From positions 62,001 through 126,000 of the forward strand of contig NZ_JANQAH010000010.1 in NCBI RefSeq assembly GCF_024707125.1: 64,000 nt of DNA. The letters run 5' to 3'. Positions 7,464 through 16,928 of the stretch are shown here, one piece after another (position 1 is the first letter of the stretch; every line of letters begins with the position of its first letter). The translations under genes and the position numbers were made by a program. The notes beneath the pieces are model-generated. The model did not search any database, was not told where the DNA came from, and worked only from the letters and a program-made list of their open reading frames with translations. Origin of the DNA: Devosia sp. (GTDB taxonomy: Bacteria > Pseudomonadota > Alphaproteobacteria > Rhizobiales > Devosiaceae).

Positions 7464-9968
7464 TTAGCGCTTGGCCTTCTGGATCAGGTTGGCCATGATG
7501 CGGAAGGCACCTGGCGTCAGCTTGTCGAGCTGGTGATGCAGCACGAGGCTGGTATGGGTGTGCCGACCTTCGCCGATTTCGGCCGAGAGCAGCGAACCCG
7601 TCAGCGGCTCTTCGCCGGCATCGGCCATGGCGAGCAGCGGCACATAGGCCTCGTCCCATTCCGACGCGAAATAGAGCCCGCGCTCCTTGTCCCAATTGTC
7701 CCAGTCTTCCTGGGTAATGGCATTGGGGTAGTTGAGGAGCGGGTGATCAGGCTCGAGCACGTCCACCGCCGACTTGGCATCGGTCACGCGGTAGCGGATC
7801 GAGGGCGAACCGATCTTGAGGAAGGCCAGCGGCGTGGTTTCCGGCGTCCAGCCATCCGAAGGACGGTGGTAGAGCGTCACGAGATGCCCGCCGTTCTTGA
7901 CCCACTCATGCACGCCCGGCAGCGCCGCGACGAGATCCTGCCGGCGACCGAACGAGAAGATACCCACGACCAGCGTATCGAGATCGCGATAGGCACCTGC
8001 CTCCATATCGGCCGGGGTCAGTTCCTTGAGATCGACGCCGAGGCGCTTGAGCCAGATGGCGACATTGTCATTGCCACCACCGATATAGCCGATCTTGCCT
8101 TCGGGAATGACCGCACCAACCGACTGCACCGGCACCGCCACTTCCGTCGGCACCACCGATCGCCCGATATGGGGATAGGTGAAGACGTTGATGGCATAGG
8201 CTTCTTTGCCCAGCAGCGTCGGCGCAATGGTGATGCGCTCGGTACCAAGGTCTGCCGGCGGGGTCAGTTCGAACGTGCCCGCTTCGAGGCCCGTGTCGCC
8301 CTTGGCCGCCATCAACCAGCCCTCGGGCAGTTTGAAGTCGAGATCGGCCGTCGTGCCGCCCGAAACCACGGCAGTGAAGGCCACCGGCGAAATCTCGCTT
8401 TCGGTGTTGAACACCACCGCATCCGGCTTCAGTTCAAGCGAAGCTTCCGGCAGCACGCGCAGCGCGTCTTCGAGGTCAACGTCGAGCACGGCCTTGTGGC
8501 CGGCAATCGTCGCCGTCAGGCGCACGAACGCATCGCCATTGCCACCCAGCGGATCGAACTGCTCGGTCAGCGGATTGGTCAGCGCCGCATCTGCAGCCAC
8601 GCTTACCTTGACGCCATCCTCGGCCGTTTCGCCGGTAATGCCATTGCGGGCAATCACCTCGACCGAGTCCACGGTGATCGTGTCCGGCGCATCGACCATT
8701 GCCTTGACGATAATGTCCTGGCCCGGATGCAGATCGGTACCGTCGGTATAGGCACGCACCTGCATGCCCGCCGCCGTCGCCAGCGCCAGATCGACTTCCC
8801 TAATCTTGCGATCAAGGCGATGCGCCACCTGATCTTCCAGTTCCGCCGGCAGCGTCGAGCGGGCTTCCGCCACAGCCTTGCCGATCTCGACCAGACGCTT
8901 CACCACTTCAACCGGATCGCCATAGTCAGCCAGCGCTTCGTCGATCAGCCCCTGCGCATTGCGCAGCGCGTCGGCCGAAGCCGCAGGCATGCCGTCGAGT
9001 TCGGCAATGTGGCCAACCGTGGCGATGAGACCATCGCGAATGTCGTTCTCGGCCTTGCCGGCTTCGCCATTGGCGGCCCAGGACAGGTTGATCGGCCATT
9101 CGGTCTGCGGCTTCGGCTGCCAGCGGCCCATGCCCTGCGTCAGATGGCAGGAACGCGACCATTCGCCCATCTGCGGGAAGGTGGCGCCCGAAATCGGATC
9201 GCGCTCGGGTGCACGCACCACCAGCGTCGTCGGCGGGGGCGGAGTTTCGTCGTCATAGACGCCGCCGCCGCCGCCCCATGCGGGCTGATAAATCTTCGGC
9301 ACAGTCCAGGTCTTCAAACCGGCAGCGATCTGGTCCGGGAATTCCTCGGCATTGCCCGAGATGCCGGCCACGATAAACGTCGCCACATTCGCCGCACGGT
9401 GGTGGCCATGCTGCCCGCCCACATCGAGGAAGCAGTTCATGATCACGTCGGGCTTGTACTGGCGCACGGCCCAGGTCATGCGCTCAATCACGCGGTCGCG
9501 GCCCCAGCGATCGATCGTCTGGTTCGGGTCCTTGGAGAACCCGAAGTCGTGCATATTGTCGTGGTGGCCCTGGCTACCAAAGGCCAGCGACGCATCAAGT
9601 GAACGCGAAGCCTCGGTGATTTCGCGCGTACGCAGCACGCCCAGCACTGAACCGCGCTCCGGCCCGATGGCATTCTGCCCGCCTTCGCCGCGCGTGATGC
9701 AGTAGAGCACCGGACGAATACCATAGACATGGCGCAGGGCCGCCAGCATGCCGCTCGGCTCGTCGTCGGGATGCGCGCCGGTGGTCATGAAAGTGACCGT
9801 CGAGGTCAGGCGCTCGAGCTGGCGATAGAGTTTTACAATTGCCGGCTCACCTTTCTGCGCCGCAATCAGCTCCAGATCGGAGGCGGGAGCCGCCCAGGCG
9901 GGAATCTGCGTGGCAGCCAGCAGCGGCGGCACCGACGCAATGAAAGTTCGACGGGTCAAACGTGGCAT
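7464..9968 (-). CDS. PIG-L family deacetylase, Tat-exported paralogue
   Basis: This 834-residue protein begins with a twin-arginine signal (MPRLTRRTFIASVPPLLAATQIPAWA, RR at 6-7), so it is probably folded in the cytoplasm and exported. The PIG-L domain has AHPDDE at 65-70 and GQHGHHR about 120 residues later, both needed for metal binding. A long beta-sandwich middle region and a C-terminal Rossmann-like domain (GYIGGGNDNVAIWLKRLGVDL ... GGHLVTLYHRPSDGW) follow. It aligns throughout with the product of 4052-6392, which lacks a signal. Family members remove acetyl groups from N-acetylated sugars; export implies an extracytoplasmic glycan, by inference. Its terminator is at 7363-7395. Confidence 0.93.
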   Translation of the reverse strand: MPRLTRRTFIASVPPLLAATQIPAWAAPASDLELIAAQKGEPAIVKLYRQLERLTSTVTFMTTGAHPDDEPSGMLAALRHVYGIRPVLYCITRGEGGQNAIGPERGSVLGVLRTREITEASRSLDASLAFGSQGHHDNMHDFGFSKDPNQTIDRWGRDRVIERMTWAVRQYKPDVIMNCFLDVGGQHGHHRAANVATFIVAGISGNAEEFPDQIAAGLKTWTVPKIYQPAWGGGGGVYDDETPPPPTTLVVRAPERDPISGATFPQMGEWSRSCHLTQGMGRWQPKPQTEWPINLSWAANGEAGKAENDIRDGLIATVGHIAELDGMPAASADALRNAQGLIDEALADYGDPVEVVKRLVEIGKAVAEARSTLPAELEDQVAHRLDRKIREVDLALATAAGMQVRAYTDGTDLHPGQDIIVKAMVDAPDTITVDSVEVIARNGITGETAEDGVKVSVAADAALTNPLTEQFDPLGGNGDAFVRLTATIAGHKAVLDVDLEDALRVLPEASLELKPDAVVFNTESEISPVAFTAVVSGGTTADLDFKLPEGWLMAAKGDTGLEAGTFELTPPADLGTERITIAPTLLGKEAYAINVFTYPHIGRSVVPTEVAVPVQSVGAVIPEGKIGYIGGGNDNVAIWLKRLGVDLKELTPADMEAGAYRDLDTLVVGIFSFGRRQDLVAALPGVHEWVKNGGHLVTLYHRPSDGWTPETTPLAFLKIGSPSIRYRVTDAKSAVDVLEPDHPLLNYPNAITQEDWDNWDKERGLYFASEWDEAYVPLLAMADAGEEPLTGSLLSAEIGEGRHTHTSLVLHHQLDKLTPGAFRIMANLIQKAKR

Positions 9969-10055
9969 AAACTAAGGTCCTCTCCTTGATCTGTCCTCGT
10001 CACCGACCCCTCCGGCCGGCCGATATGACAGCTTCAAGACAGGACTATGTGAGCC

Positions 10056-10084
10056 CGATTAACTTAACTCAAGTGTGTTAATCG
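10056..10084. promoter_or_regulatory. inverted repeat in divergent promoter region
   Basis: CGATTAAC (10056-10063) and GTTAATCG (10077-10084) are perfect inverted arms 13 bases apart, inside the roughly 300-base gap between the Tat PIG-L gene and the Cds1-like gene. The region is markedly AT-richer than its surroundings. It may be a regulator site for either gene. I see nothing else defined in this gap (9969-10275); the open frame extending to a GTG at 10192 is probably not translated. Confidence 0.45.
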
Positions 10085-10275
10085 AGATTTTTGGAACGAA
10101 TTTTTGATGAAGCTGCGTGCTTTAGGATGCACTCGCGCCATGGGACGGTGTCACCGGGCTCCGCAAATGGCAGCCTTAAGCCTTCAGCGCAGTGGGCGCG
10201 CCTGAATCTAAAATTGACCATCATGAAAGAACACCGTACCATTATCAGAACATCCCATGGCAATTTGTTCCTCAA

Positions 10276-11394
10276 ATGACGAATCATTTAGAACGCAAAG
10301 AATCCTGGACCAGTCGAGCCATTCGCATGCTCGACGCCGATGCCCAGCGCTCTGCCGATTCCCATCTCATCCCCGTGGCACTGCCCGGCTTTCCCGCCGT
10401 GGATTTTTACTTCAAGGACGAGTCCTGCCACCCCACGGGCAGCCTGAAACATCGCCTGGCGCGTTCGCTCATCCTTTATGGTCTCTGCAACGGCGTCATC
10501 GGCCCGGATACGGCCCTGGTGGAAGCCTCTTCCGGCTCCACGGCCGTCAGCGAAGCCTATTACGCCCGTCTCCTCGGCCTCAAATTCTACGCCGTGCTGC
10601 CGCGCACGACCTCCTGCACCAAAATTGAAGCCATCGAGCAATATGGCGGCGAGTGCGTCTTCGTCGATGAACCCTCGGCCATCTATGACGAGGCCAAAAA
10701 CCTCGCCGCCCGCACCGGTGGTCACTATCTCGACCAGTTCACCTTCGCCGAGCGCGCCACCGACTGGCGCGGCAACAACAATATCGCCGAGTCGATCTTC
10801 CGCCAGATGGCCATGGAGCGTCACCCCATCCCCCGCTGGGTGGTGATGAGCCCCGGCACCGGCGGCACCTCGGCCACCATCGGCCGCTACATTCTCTACA
10901 AGAGTTTTGAGACCGAACTCTGCGTGCCCGACCCCGAATTTTCCGCCTTCTACGAAGGCTGGACCCAAACGGACACGGCCTGTCGCTGCAAGCGCGGCAG
11001 CCGCATCGAAGGCATCGGCCGCCCCCGCATGGAAGCCTCCTTCGTGCCCAACGTCGTAGACGCGATGCTCAAAGTCCCCGATTCCGCCTCGATCGCCGCC
11101 ACCCGCGTCCTCTCAAAACGCCTCAGCCGCCGCGTTGGCGGTTCGACGGGCACCAATTTCATCGGCCTTTTGTGGGCCGCGTCAGAAATGGCGCGAAACA
11201 ACGAAGCCGGCTCCATCGTCACCCTGATCTGCGACAGCGGCGAACGCTACGCCCAGACCTATTTTTCCGATGAATGGCTGGCACAGCAGGACATCGACAT
11301 CACCGCAGACATGGCCCGCATCGAGAATGTCATTGCGACGGGTGTGTTTGATCCAGACCTGCTCATCGCCGGACAGCGCAGGGACCGGGTCTAG
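10276..11394 (+). CDS. PLP-dependent cysteine synthase-family enzyme, Cds1-like L-cysteine desulfhydrase
   Basis: This protein of about 372 residues is a fold-type II PLP enzyme. The PLP lysine is K58 in [41 protein letters not shown] corresponds to the asparagine-loop region, and [14 protein letters not shown] is the phosphate-binding glycine loop. The GSLKHR motif and the opening [18 protein letters not shown] are characteristic of the Cds1 group, which degrades L-cysteine to pyruvate, ammonia and sulfide, rather than of biosynthetic CysK (GSVKDR). I chose ATG 10276 over GTG 10192 because conserved sequence begins just after it; no good ribosome site precedes either. Confidence 0.85.
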   Translation: MTNHLERKESWTSRAIRMLDADAQRSADSHLIPVALPGFPAVDFYFKDESCHPTGSLKHRLARSLILYGLCNGVIGPDTALVEASSGSTAVSEAYYARLLGLKFYAVLPRTTSCTKIEAIEQYGGECVFVDEPSAIYDEAKNLAARTGGHYLDQFTFAERATDWRGNNNIAESIFRQMAMERHPIPRWVVMSPGTGGTSATIGRYILYKSFETELCVPDPEFSAFYEGWTQTDTACRCKRGSRIEGIGRPRMEASFVPNVVDAMLKVPDSASIAATRVLSKRLSRRVGGSTGTNFIGLLWAASEMARNNEAGSIVTLICDSGERYAQTYFSDEWLAQQDIDITADMARIENVIATGVFDPDLLIAGQRRDRV

Positions 11395-11412
11395 ACACCC
11401 TTCCCACCCACA

Positions 11413-11480
11413 GTGTCATCCCCGCGAAAGCGGGGATCTCTGTTTCAAGCCCGGGATTCCCGCTTTCGCGGGAATGACAT
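11413..11480. repeat. extragenic palindromic repeat, family 1, copy 2
   Basis: Same design as 3912-3979: GTGTCATCCCCGCGAAAGC opens the left arm and GGGAATGACAT closes the right. The left arm has CCCC/GGGG where the other copies have TCCC/GGGA, a compensated change that keeps its internal hairpin. It follows the Cds1-like gene and may terminate it. The rest of the gap to 11580 holds a purine-rich stretch with CCCCC TTGAT GGGGG, similar to the element at 21007. Confidence 0.9.
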
Positions 11481-11580
11481 CGAGTGAGGGAAAACTCCAC
11501 CTCACACTCGATGCAACACCGCCCCCTTGATGGGGGAGGATGGGAGGGGGTGGAGCCACACCCACCCAGCCGTGGCAGCC

Positions 11581-12102
11581 TTAGGCCCGCGCCACCCGCG
11601 AAAACTTCACCGGCACCTCCGGATGATCGCTCTCGGCCGCAGCCTTCGCAAAAATCCGCCGCACCGTATCCTCACCCTCGGTCACCTGCCCAAAGGCCGC
11701 AAAACCCTGCCCATCCGCATTGCGCTTGCCGCCAAAATCCAGCTCGGGCTGATCACCAATACAGATGAAAAATTCCGAAGCCGCCGAGCCCGGTGCAAAG
11801 CGCGCCATCGAGACGGTCATGTTCTTGTGCTTGATCCCGGTCTTGTCATTGGTCTCGTGCGCAATCGGGGCAAATGGCGTCGGCTTCTCATCCGAAACCC
11901 CAAAACCCCACTGAACTACCTCGATCTTGATCGGCTTCTGCGGCTCGTTGGTGTCGGTCACGATGCGATAGGCCGTCGCGTCGTTGAGATAGCCGCCATC
12001 GACATAGGCGAGGAAATTGGCAGCCGTGATCGGCGCGTTCTTTTCGTCGACTGCGATGGTGAAATTGCCGAGTTCGGTTTCGAGAATGACAGGGATGGTC
12101 AC
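11581..12102 (-). CDS. cyclophilin-type peptidyl-prolyl cis-trans isomerase
   Basis: This 173-residue protein matches the bacterial cyclophilin core: VILETELGNFTIAVDEKNAPITAANFLAYVDGGYL at the start, then YRIV, MTVSMAR, SEFFICIGDQPELDFGG and FAAFGQVTEGEDTVRRI. No signal peptide is visible, so a cytoplasmic location is likely. It catalyses isomerisation of peptide bonds before proline during folding. It is 59 bases downstream of the peptide-binding protein gene on the same strand, with a terminator hairpin between, so it is probably a separate unit. Confidence 0.92.
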   Translation of the reverse strand: MTIPVILETELGNFTIAVDEKNAPITAANFLAYVDGGYLNDATAYRIVTDTNEPQKPIKIEVVQWGFGVSDEKPTPFAPIAHETNDKTGIKHKNMTVSMARFAPGSAASEFFICIGDQPELDFGGKRNADGQGFAAFGQVTEGEDTVRRIFAKAAAESDHPEVPVKFSRVARA

Positions 12103-12120
12103 GTTAAAAGTCCAGACATG

Positions 12121-12154
12121 AAAGAGAGCTCCCGCCGGACAACCCGGCGGGAGC
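12121..12154 (-). terminator. terminator after the peptide ABC operon
   Basis: An 11-base perfect stem (GCTCCCGCCGG / CCGGCGGGAGC, loop ACAAC) lies immediately past the stop codon of the binding-protein gene at 12162. On the minus strand it is followed by the pyrimidine-rich CTCTCTTTC. Confidence 0.75.
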
Positions 12155-12161
12155 GATTCAA

Positions 12162-13742
12162 CTATTCTGCGATCTGAGCGTCGCGGAAATAAGGCACGTT
12201 GAGCGGCGAACGCCAGAAGCCGGTCACTTCCGGGCTCATCATCATGTAGTTGTAGCGGTGGTACTGCGGCAGGATGACGTGGTCATTCATCAGGATCGCC
12301 TCGGCCTTGCGCATCTCATCGCGCGAGGTCGCTTCGTCGCTCGCAGCCTTCGCCGCTTCGATGGCCGCGTCATAGTCAGCATTCGACCAGTTCGCGAGAT
12401 TATTGGCGCTGCCGGTGACAAAATTGTCGAGGAAGGTCATCGGGTGCGGATAGTCGGCGCCCCAGCCCATCTGCGCAATCTGGTACTCGACCTTCTGCAC
12501 TTCGGGATAGAAGACCTGCCATTCGGTGGCCTGGATCTCAACGTCGATATTGAGATTTTCCTTCCACATCTGCTGAATGGCTTCGAGCAGCTTTTCGATC
12601 GGCGGGGAGGAATAGGTCACATAGACGGTAGACGGGAAACCCTCGCCATCGGGGTAACCGGCCTCGGCCAGTTCCGCCTTAGCGCCTTCAACATCAGCCG
12701 TTTCGGAGAGACCAAAGGTATCGCGCCCCTCGGTGAAATCTTCACCAGCCAGGCTCATGCCGGGCGGCACGAGGCCCAGAGCCGGCGTATCAGCCGATTG
12801 CAGCACGAATTCGATGATTTCCGAGCGGTCGATCGCCATGGACAGCGCCTTGCGCACATGGAGATTGTCGAGCGGAGCCTGGTGCGGGTTGAAGAAACCA
12901 TAGGTCGTGCCCAGAGCCGGCACGATCATGAAGCCAGGGGACTCGACCGAGAGACGCGGAATTTCCGGCGCCGGCACCGCTTCGATACCGTCCACGTCGC
13001 CCGCTTCAAACGCGGCCAGCGCCGTCGCGGGATCGGGGATAAGACGGAAGGTGAGCTTGTCGAGGCTGACGGCGTCGGCGTCATAATAATTCGGGTTCTT
13101 TTCGAAGACGACCGACTCGCCCTGGTTGAACGCCGTCACGCGGAACGGGCCCGTGCCGATAAAGGTCGCGGGGTTGCGCGTCCAGCCTTCAGGATCAGCC
13201 GAAACCACATCCTCACGCACCGGATAGAAGGTCGGGTAGTTGAGGAGCTGCAGCATATAGGGCACGCGCTGCTTGAGCGTGAATGTCAGCGTCTTGTCAT
13301 CAGTCGCCGACACGGCAATCGCCGAGGCATCGCCACCGCCAAAAGCCTCTTCGGCGCCAACGATGTGATAGAGCATCTGCGAGTTCATCGCGCCGGTCGC
13401 CGGATCAAGCACGCGCTTCCAGGCATAGACGAAGTCCGACGCCTTGACCGGCTCGCCATCCGACCATTTCGCATCGCGCAGGTGGAACGTATAGGTCAGG
13501 CCATCCTCGGAGATATCCCAGCTTTCGGCCAGCGCCGGCACGACTTCGCCCTCGGGGCTCAGGCGCACGAGGCCTTCAAAGGTGTTGCCGATGATGGGGG
13601 AAGCAAAGGTCTCGGCGGTGGTGCCGGGATCGTACTTGGCGCTTTCATTGTTGACCACATAGGTCAGTTCACCTGCGGCAAAGGCCGAGCCGGCCGAAGC
13701 CAGCAGCGCCGCGGTTATGAGCGGCAGAACCAGTCTCTTCAT
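12162..13742 (-). CDS. oppA: peptide ABC transporter substrate-binding protein
   Basis: This protein of about 526 residues is a family-5 solute-binding protein with a Sec signal peptide ([22 protein letters not shown]). [37 protein letters not shown] and [31 protein letters not shown] are OppA/DppA signatures. I placed the start at the ATG (13742) with an AGGAGAG ribosome site; it overlaps the upstream ATPase stop as ATGA. The open frame continues upstream to 13865, but that part lies inside the ATPase gene. It is the last gene of the operon, whereas oppA usually comes first. Confidence 0.93.
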   Translation of the reverse strand: MKRLVLPLITAALLASAGSAFAAGELTYVVNNESAKYDPGTTAETFASPIIGNTFEGLVRLSPEGEVVPALAESWDISEDGLTYTFHLRDAKWSDGEPVKASDFVYAWKRVLDPATGAMNSQMLYHIVGAEEAFGGGDASAIAVSATDDKTLTFTLKQRVPYMLQLLNYPTFYPVREDVVSADPEGWTRNPATFIGTGPFRVTAFNQGESVVFEKNPNYYDADAVSLDKLTFRLIPDPATALAAFEAGDVDGIEAVPAPEIPRLSVESPGFMIVPALGTTYGFFNPHQAPLDNLHVRKALSMAIDRSEIIEFVLQSADTPALGLVPPGMSLAGEDFTEGRDTFGLSETADVEGAKAELAEAGYPDGEGFPSTVYVTYSSPPIEKLLEAIQQMWKENLNIDVEIQATEWQVFYPEVQKVEYQIAQMGWGADYPHPMTFLDNFVTGSANNLANWSNADYDAAIEAAKAASDEATSRDEMRKAEAILMNDHVILPQYHRYNYMMMSPEVTGFWRSPLNVPYFRDAQIAE

Positions 13743-14758
13743 TGCACTCTCTCCTGTAGCGGGGCCCTTACCCCGTTTGCTTGTTGCGCCAGTTCCCCGG
13801 CGAAGTGACAGGCGGCCAGATGCCCCCCACCAATATCGGTCAGCTGCGGCTCCACTTTCGCGCAAAGCTCGGTGGCGAGCGGACAGCGCGTGCGGAAGCG
13901 GCAGCCAGATGGAATGTCGATCGGGCTCGGAATTTCTCCCTGCATCGGCTCCACGGCTCGCGCCGCTTCCGGGTCCGGCACCGGAATGGCCGAGAGCAAG
14001 GCGCGGGTATAGGGGTGCGAGGGCCGATGATAGAGATCGGCGCTGCTGGCCAGCTCGACGATTTTCCCGAGATACATCACCCCAATCCGGTCCGAGATAT
14101 GCCGGACCATGGAAAGGTCATGGGTGATGAACAGATAGGTCAGCCCCAGATCAGCCTGCAGGTCCTCAAGCATGTTGACGACCTGAGCCTGCACCGAAAC
14201 GTCGAGCGCCGAAATCGGCTCGTCGCAAATGACAAGATCGGGCTCCAGCGCAATCGCCCGCGCAATCCCGATACGCTGCCGCTGCCCGCCGGAAAATTCA
14301 TGCGCAAAGCGCTGCGCGGAATCGCTCGGCAGGCCCACGCGATCAAGCAGACCCGCCACCTTCTTCCGCCGCTCTGCCGGCGTTCCCACCCCGGCAATTT
14401 CGAGCGGCTCGGCAATCAGATCGCCCACGCTCATCCGCGGATTAAGCGAGGCATAGGGGTCCTGAAAAATCATCTGCACCCGCCGCCGGAAATTGCCCAG
14501 CAACCCCTCCGGCGCTTTTCCAACCTCTTGCCCGTCAAAGACGATACTGCCCGAAGTCGGCTCATGGAGGCGAATAACCGTCCGCGCCAGCGTCGACTTT
14601 CCGCATCCGGATTCGCCCACCAACCCCAGCGTCTCGCCCTTCATCAGATCCAGATCGACCCCATCCACCGCCCGCAAAATCGGCTTCGGCGCAAAGGGCG
14701 CGGCCGGCAGCCGGAAATGCTTGTGAAGGTCGCGCAGTTGCAGAAGAGGCTGGGTCAT
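13739..14758 (-). CDS. oppF: oligopeptide ABC transporter ATP-binding protein (OppF-type)
   Basis: This 339-residue ATPase has Walker [10 protein letters not shown] (residues 48-56), the ABC signature [15 protein letters not shown] and Walker [14 protein letters not shown]. The C-terminal oligopeptide-transporter extension has the cysteine pattern [14 protein letters not shown], typical of OppD/OppF proteins. It energises uptake together with OppD on the cytoplasmic face. Four-base ATGA overlaps on both sides show tight translational coupling. Confidence 0.94.
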   Translation of the reverse strand: MTQPLLQLRDLHKHFRLPAAPFAPKPILRAVDGVDLDLMKGETLGLVGESGCGKSTLARTVIRLHEPTSGSIVFDGQEVGKAPEGLLGNFRRRVQMIFQDPYASLNPRMSVGDLIAEPLEIAGVGTPAERRKKVAGLLDRVGLPSDSAQRFAHEFSGGQRQRIGIARAIALEPDLVICDEPISALDVSVQAQVVNMLEDLQADLGLTYLFITHDLSMVRHISDRIGVMYLGKIVELASSADLYHRPSHPYTRALLSAIPVPDPEAARAVEPMQGEIPSPIDIPSGCRFRTRCPLATELCAKVEPQLTDIGGGHLAACHFAGELAQQANGVRAPLQERVQ

Positions 14759-15759
14759 GCCGCCACCTCATGCACCGCATCCACCTTCGGCGCCTCGGGA
14801 TGCTGCAACCAGCACCGCGACTGGTGAGATGCACCAAACAGCGGCGGCAGCGCCGCCATGCATTGGCTCATGGCATGCGGACAGCGCGGCGCAAAAGGAC
14901 ATCCCGGCGGCGGCGCCAACATATTCGGCGGGCTCCCCGGAATAGGCGTCAGCCGCCGATGCGTATCATCGCGCAAATCGGGCACCGCTCCCAAGAGCCC
15001 CACCGTATAAGGATGCGCCGGCCGGGCGAAGAGATCACGCACCGGCGCCGTCTCCATGATCAGCCCGCCATAAAGCACCAGCACCCGATCGGTCACCTCA
15101 GCGATCACGCCGAGATCATGCGTAATCAAAATAACGGACATGCCGAGCCGCCGCTGCAAGTCCTTCAGCAGCGCCAGGATCTGCCGCTGAATGGTCACAT
15201 CCAGCGCCGTCGTCGGCTCATCGGCAATCAGCAATTTCGGATCGCAGGCCAGCGCCATGGCAATCATCACACGCTGCCGCATGCCGCCCGAAAATTCATG
15301 CGGATAGGAATCGAGGCGTTTTGCTGCCGACGGAATCCGCACCAGCTCGAACAGCTCCACCGCCCGCGCCCGCGCTTCCGCCGCGCTCGCCTTTCGATGC
15401 CGCCGCACCGCTTCCATCACCTGCTCGCCCACCGTCAATGTGGGGTTGAGCGAAGTCATCGGGTCCTGGAAAATCACCCCGATCCGATTGCCCCGCAGGT
15501 CCGACAGCGCATCCTCATCGAGCGAGAGAATATCGGTCCCCTCAAAGGTCGCCGAGCCCGCCTTGATTGTTCCGCCTGCCTTCAACAGCCGCAACACCGA
15601 CATGCAGGTGATCGATTTCCCCGAGCCGCTCTCGCCCACGAGCCCGAGCATTTCGCCTTCGTGCACGTCAAAACTGACGCCACGCACCGCCTGCACTTCG
15701 CCGCGCCGCGTGAAGAACGAGGTCGTCAAATCCCGAACCGAAAGAATTGGCTGGTTCAT
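14755..15759 (-). CDS. oppD: oligopeptide ABC transporter ATP-binding protein (OppD-type)
   Basis: This 334-residue ATPase has Walker A GESGSGKS (42-49), signature [15 protein letters not shown] and Walker [14 protein letters not shown]. The C-terminal extension includes [15 protein letters not shown], the cysteine cluster shared by dipeptide and oligopeptide transporter ATPases. It pairs with the OppF subunit. It overlaps its neighbours by four bases each, inside the same five-gene operon. Confidence 0.94.
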   Translation of the reverse strand: MNQPILSVRDLTTSFFTRRGEVQAVRGVSFDVHEGEMLGLVGESGSGKSITCMSVLRLLKAGGTIKAGSATFEGTDILSLDEDALSDLRGNRIGVIFQDPMTSLNPTLTVGEQVMEAVRRHRKASAAEARARAVELFELVRIPSAAKRLDSYPHEFSGGMRQRVMIAMALACDPKLLIADEPTTALDVTIQRQILALLKDLQRRLGMSVILITHDLGVIAEVTDRVLVLYGGLIMETAPVRDLFARPAHPYTVGLLGAVPDLRDDTHRRLTPIPGSPPNMLAPPPGCPFAPRCPHAMSQCMAALPPLFGASHQSRCWLQHPEAPKVDAVHEVAA

Positions 15760-16928
15760 CGCCCAACCCTCGGATCAAGCGCATCGCGCAACCCATCGCC
15801 CAGGAAATTGAAGGCAAACATGGTCAGCGAAATCGCCGCCGCCGGGAAAAACAGCTGGTGCGGATAGGCGCGCAACGTCTCCACCGCCTCCGAAGTCAGC
15901 GAACCCCAAGAGGCCAACGGCGGGGTCACGCCAAGCCCGATAAAACTCATAAAGCTCTCGATGAAGATTGCCGAGGGGATCAGCATAGTCAGGGTAACAA
16001 TGATCGGCCCAATGGAATTGGGCAGCAGATGACGGGTAAGAATTCGCGCCGGCGAAGCCCCCATGGTCCGCGCCGCGGCCACATAGTCCTGGCTTTTCAA
16101 ACTCAGAATCTGACCTCGCACGATCCGCGCCATATCCACCCAGAACACCGAGCCGATGGCGACGATGATGGACAGCAGGCCGGAGTCAAAAACCACCATC
16201 AGCAGCACGACATAGAGCGTCAGCGGAATGGTCGAAATGATTTCGACAAAGCGCATCATCACCGCATCAACCTTGCCGCCCATGTACCCCGCGATCCCGC
16301 CATAAAACACGCCAATGAAAAAATTGACGAGCGTCGCCACAAAGGCCACGGTCAGCGAAATCTGCGCCCCATAAAGCTGGCGCACCAGGATATCGCGACC
16401 CAATTGATCGGTGCCGAAAAGATAGGTCCGGTTCCAGCTCCAGCCGCTCGGTCGCACTTCGCTGCCATCTTCGAGCAACAGCCGCACCGGCAGCTTTGAA
16501 TAGTCGAGCGTCAGCGTCTGGTCGCCAAATTCATAGGGCTGGCTCTTCTTGATCATGTCCTTGCGGCCACCGCGCAGGAGCCCGAGCATGTTTCCCTCGG
16601 CATCGACCTCATAGAGGTTGAAGTTCGACGCATTGAGGAAGAACCGCGTCGTCTCCCCGGCCCCATCCGTCACCGCATAGGTCTCGAAGAACGGCGGAAT
16701 ATTCGCGAGTTTCAGGTCCTGCTTGAAATAGGTGTGCGGCGAAAGATACGGCCCGAAGAACGCCGCGATCACCAAGAGAACAATGAAGACAATGCTGACC
16801 ACAGCCGGCTTGTTGGCCCAGAGCCGCCGCCGCACTTCCTGCCCATAGGTCGGCGCGGGTGGCGGAATAGGCGCTGCCTTCTCCCCGGCCGGCACCTTGG
16901 CCCACATTTCCGGCGATATATCGGTCAT
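15756..16928 (-). CDS. oppC: peptide ABC transporter permease (OppC-type)
   Basis: This protein of about 390 residues has one N-terminal membrane segment (KPAVVSIVFIVLLVIAAFFGPYL), a long periplasmic insert (about residues 60-180) and a C-terminal block of five segments. The docking loop is YVAAARTMGASPARILTRHLLPN. The periplasmic insert is typical of OppC proteins of this length. I chose ATG 16928 because it gives the ATGA overlap with oppB seen throughout the operon; the open frame extends to 16967. Confidence 0.93.
   Translation of the reverse strand: MTDISPEMWAKVPAGEKAAPIPPPAPTYGQEVRRRLWANKPAVVSIVFIVLLVIAAFFGPYLSPHTYFKQDLKLANIPPFFETYAVTDGAGETTRFFLNASNFNLYEVDAEGNMLGLLRGGRKDMIKKSQPYEFGDQTLTLDYSKLPVRLLLEDGSEVRPSGWSWNRTYLFGTDQLGRDILVRQLYGAQISLTVAFVATLVNFFIGVFYGGIAGYMGGKVDAVMMRFVEIISTIPLTLYVVLLMVVFDSGLLSIIVAIGSVFWVDMARIVRGQILSLKSQDYVAAARTMGASPARILTRHLLPNSIGPIIVTLTMLIPSAIFIESFMSFIGLGVTPPLASWGSLTSEAVETLRAYPHQLFFPAAAISLTMFAFNFLGDGLRDALDPRVGR

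Noticed and set aside
7458..9602. 714-codon open frame on the plus strand inside the Tat PIG-L gene
   Set aside because: It is a shadow of the coding strand caused by high GC at third codon positions; its translation shows no domain and is rich in Arg/His.
10192..10275. GTG-started N-terminal extension of the Cds1-like enzyme
   Set aside because: The added 28 residues are not family-like and no ribosome site precedes the GTG.
12258..13808. 516-codon plus-strand open frame antisense to oppA
   Set aside because: OppA motifs are on the minus strand; the plus-strand product resembles no protein.
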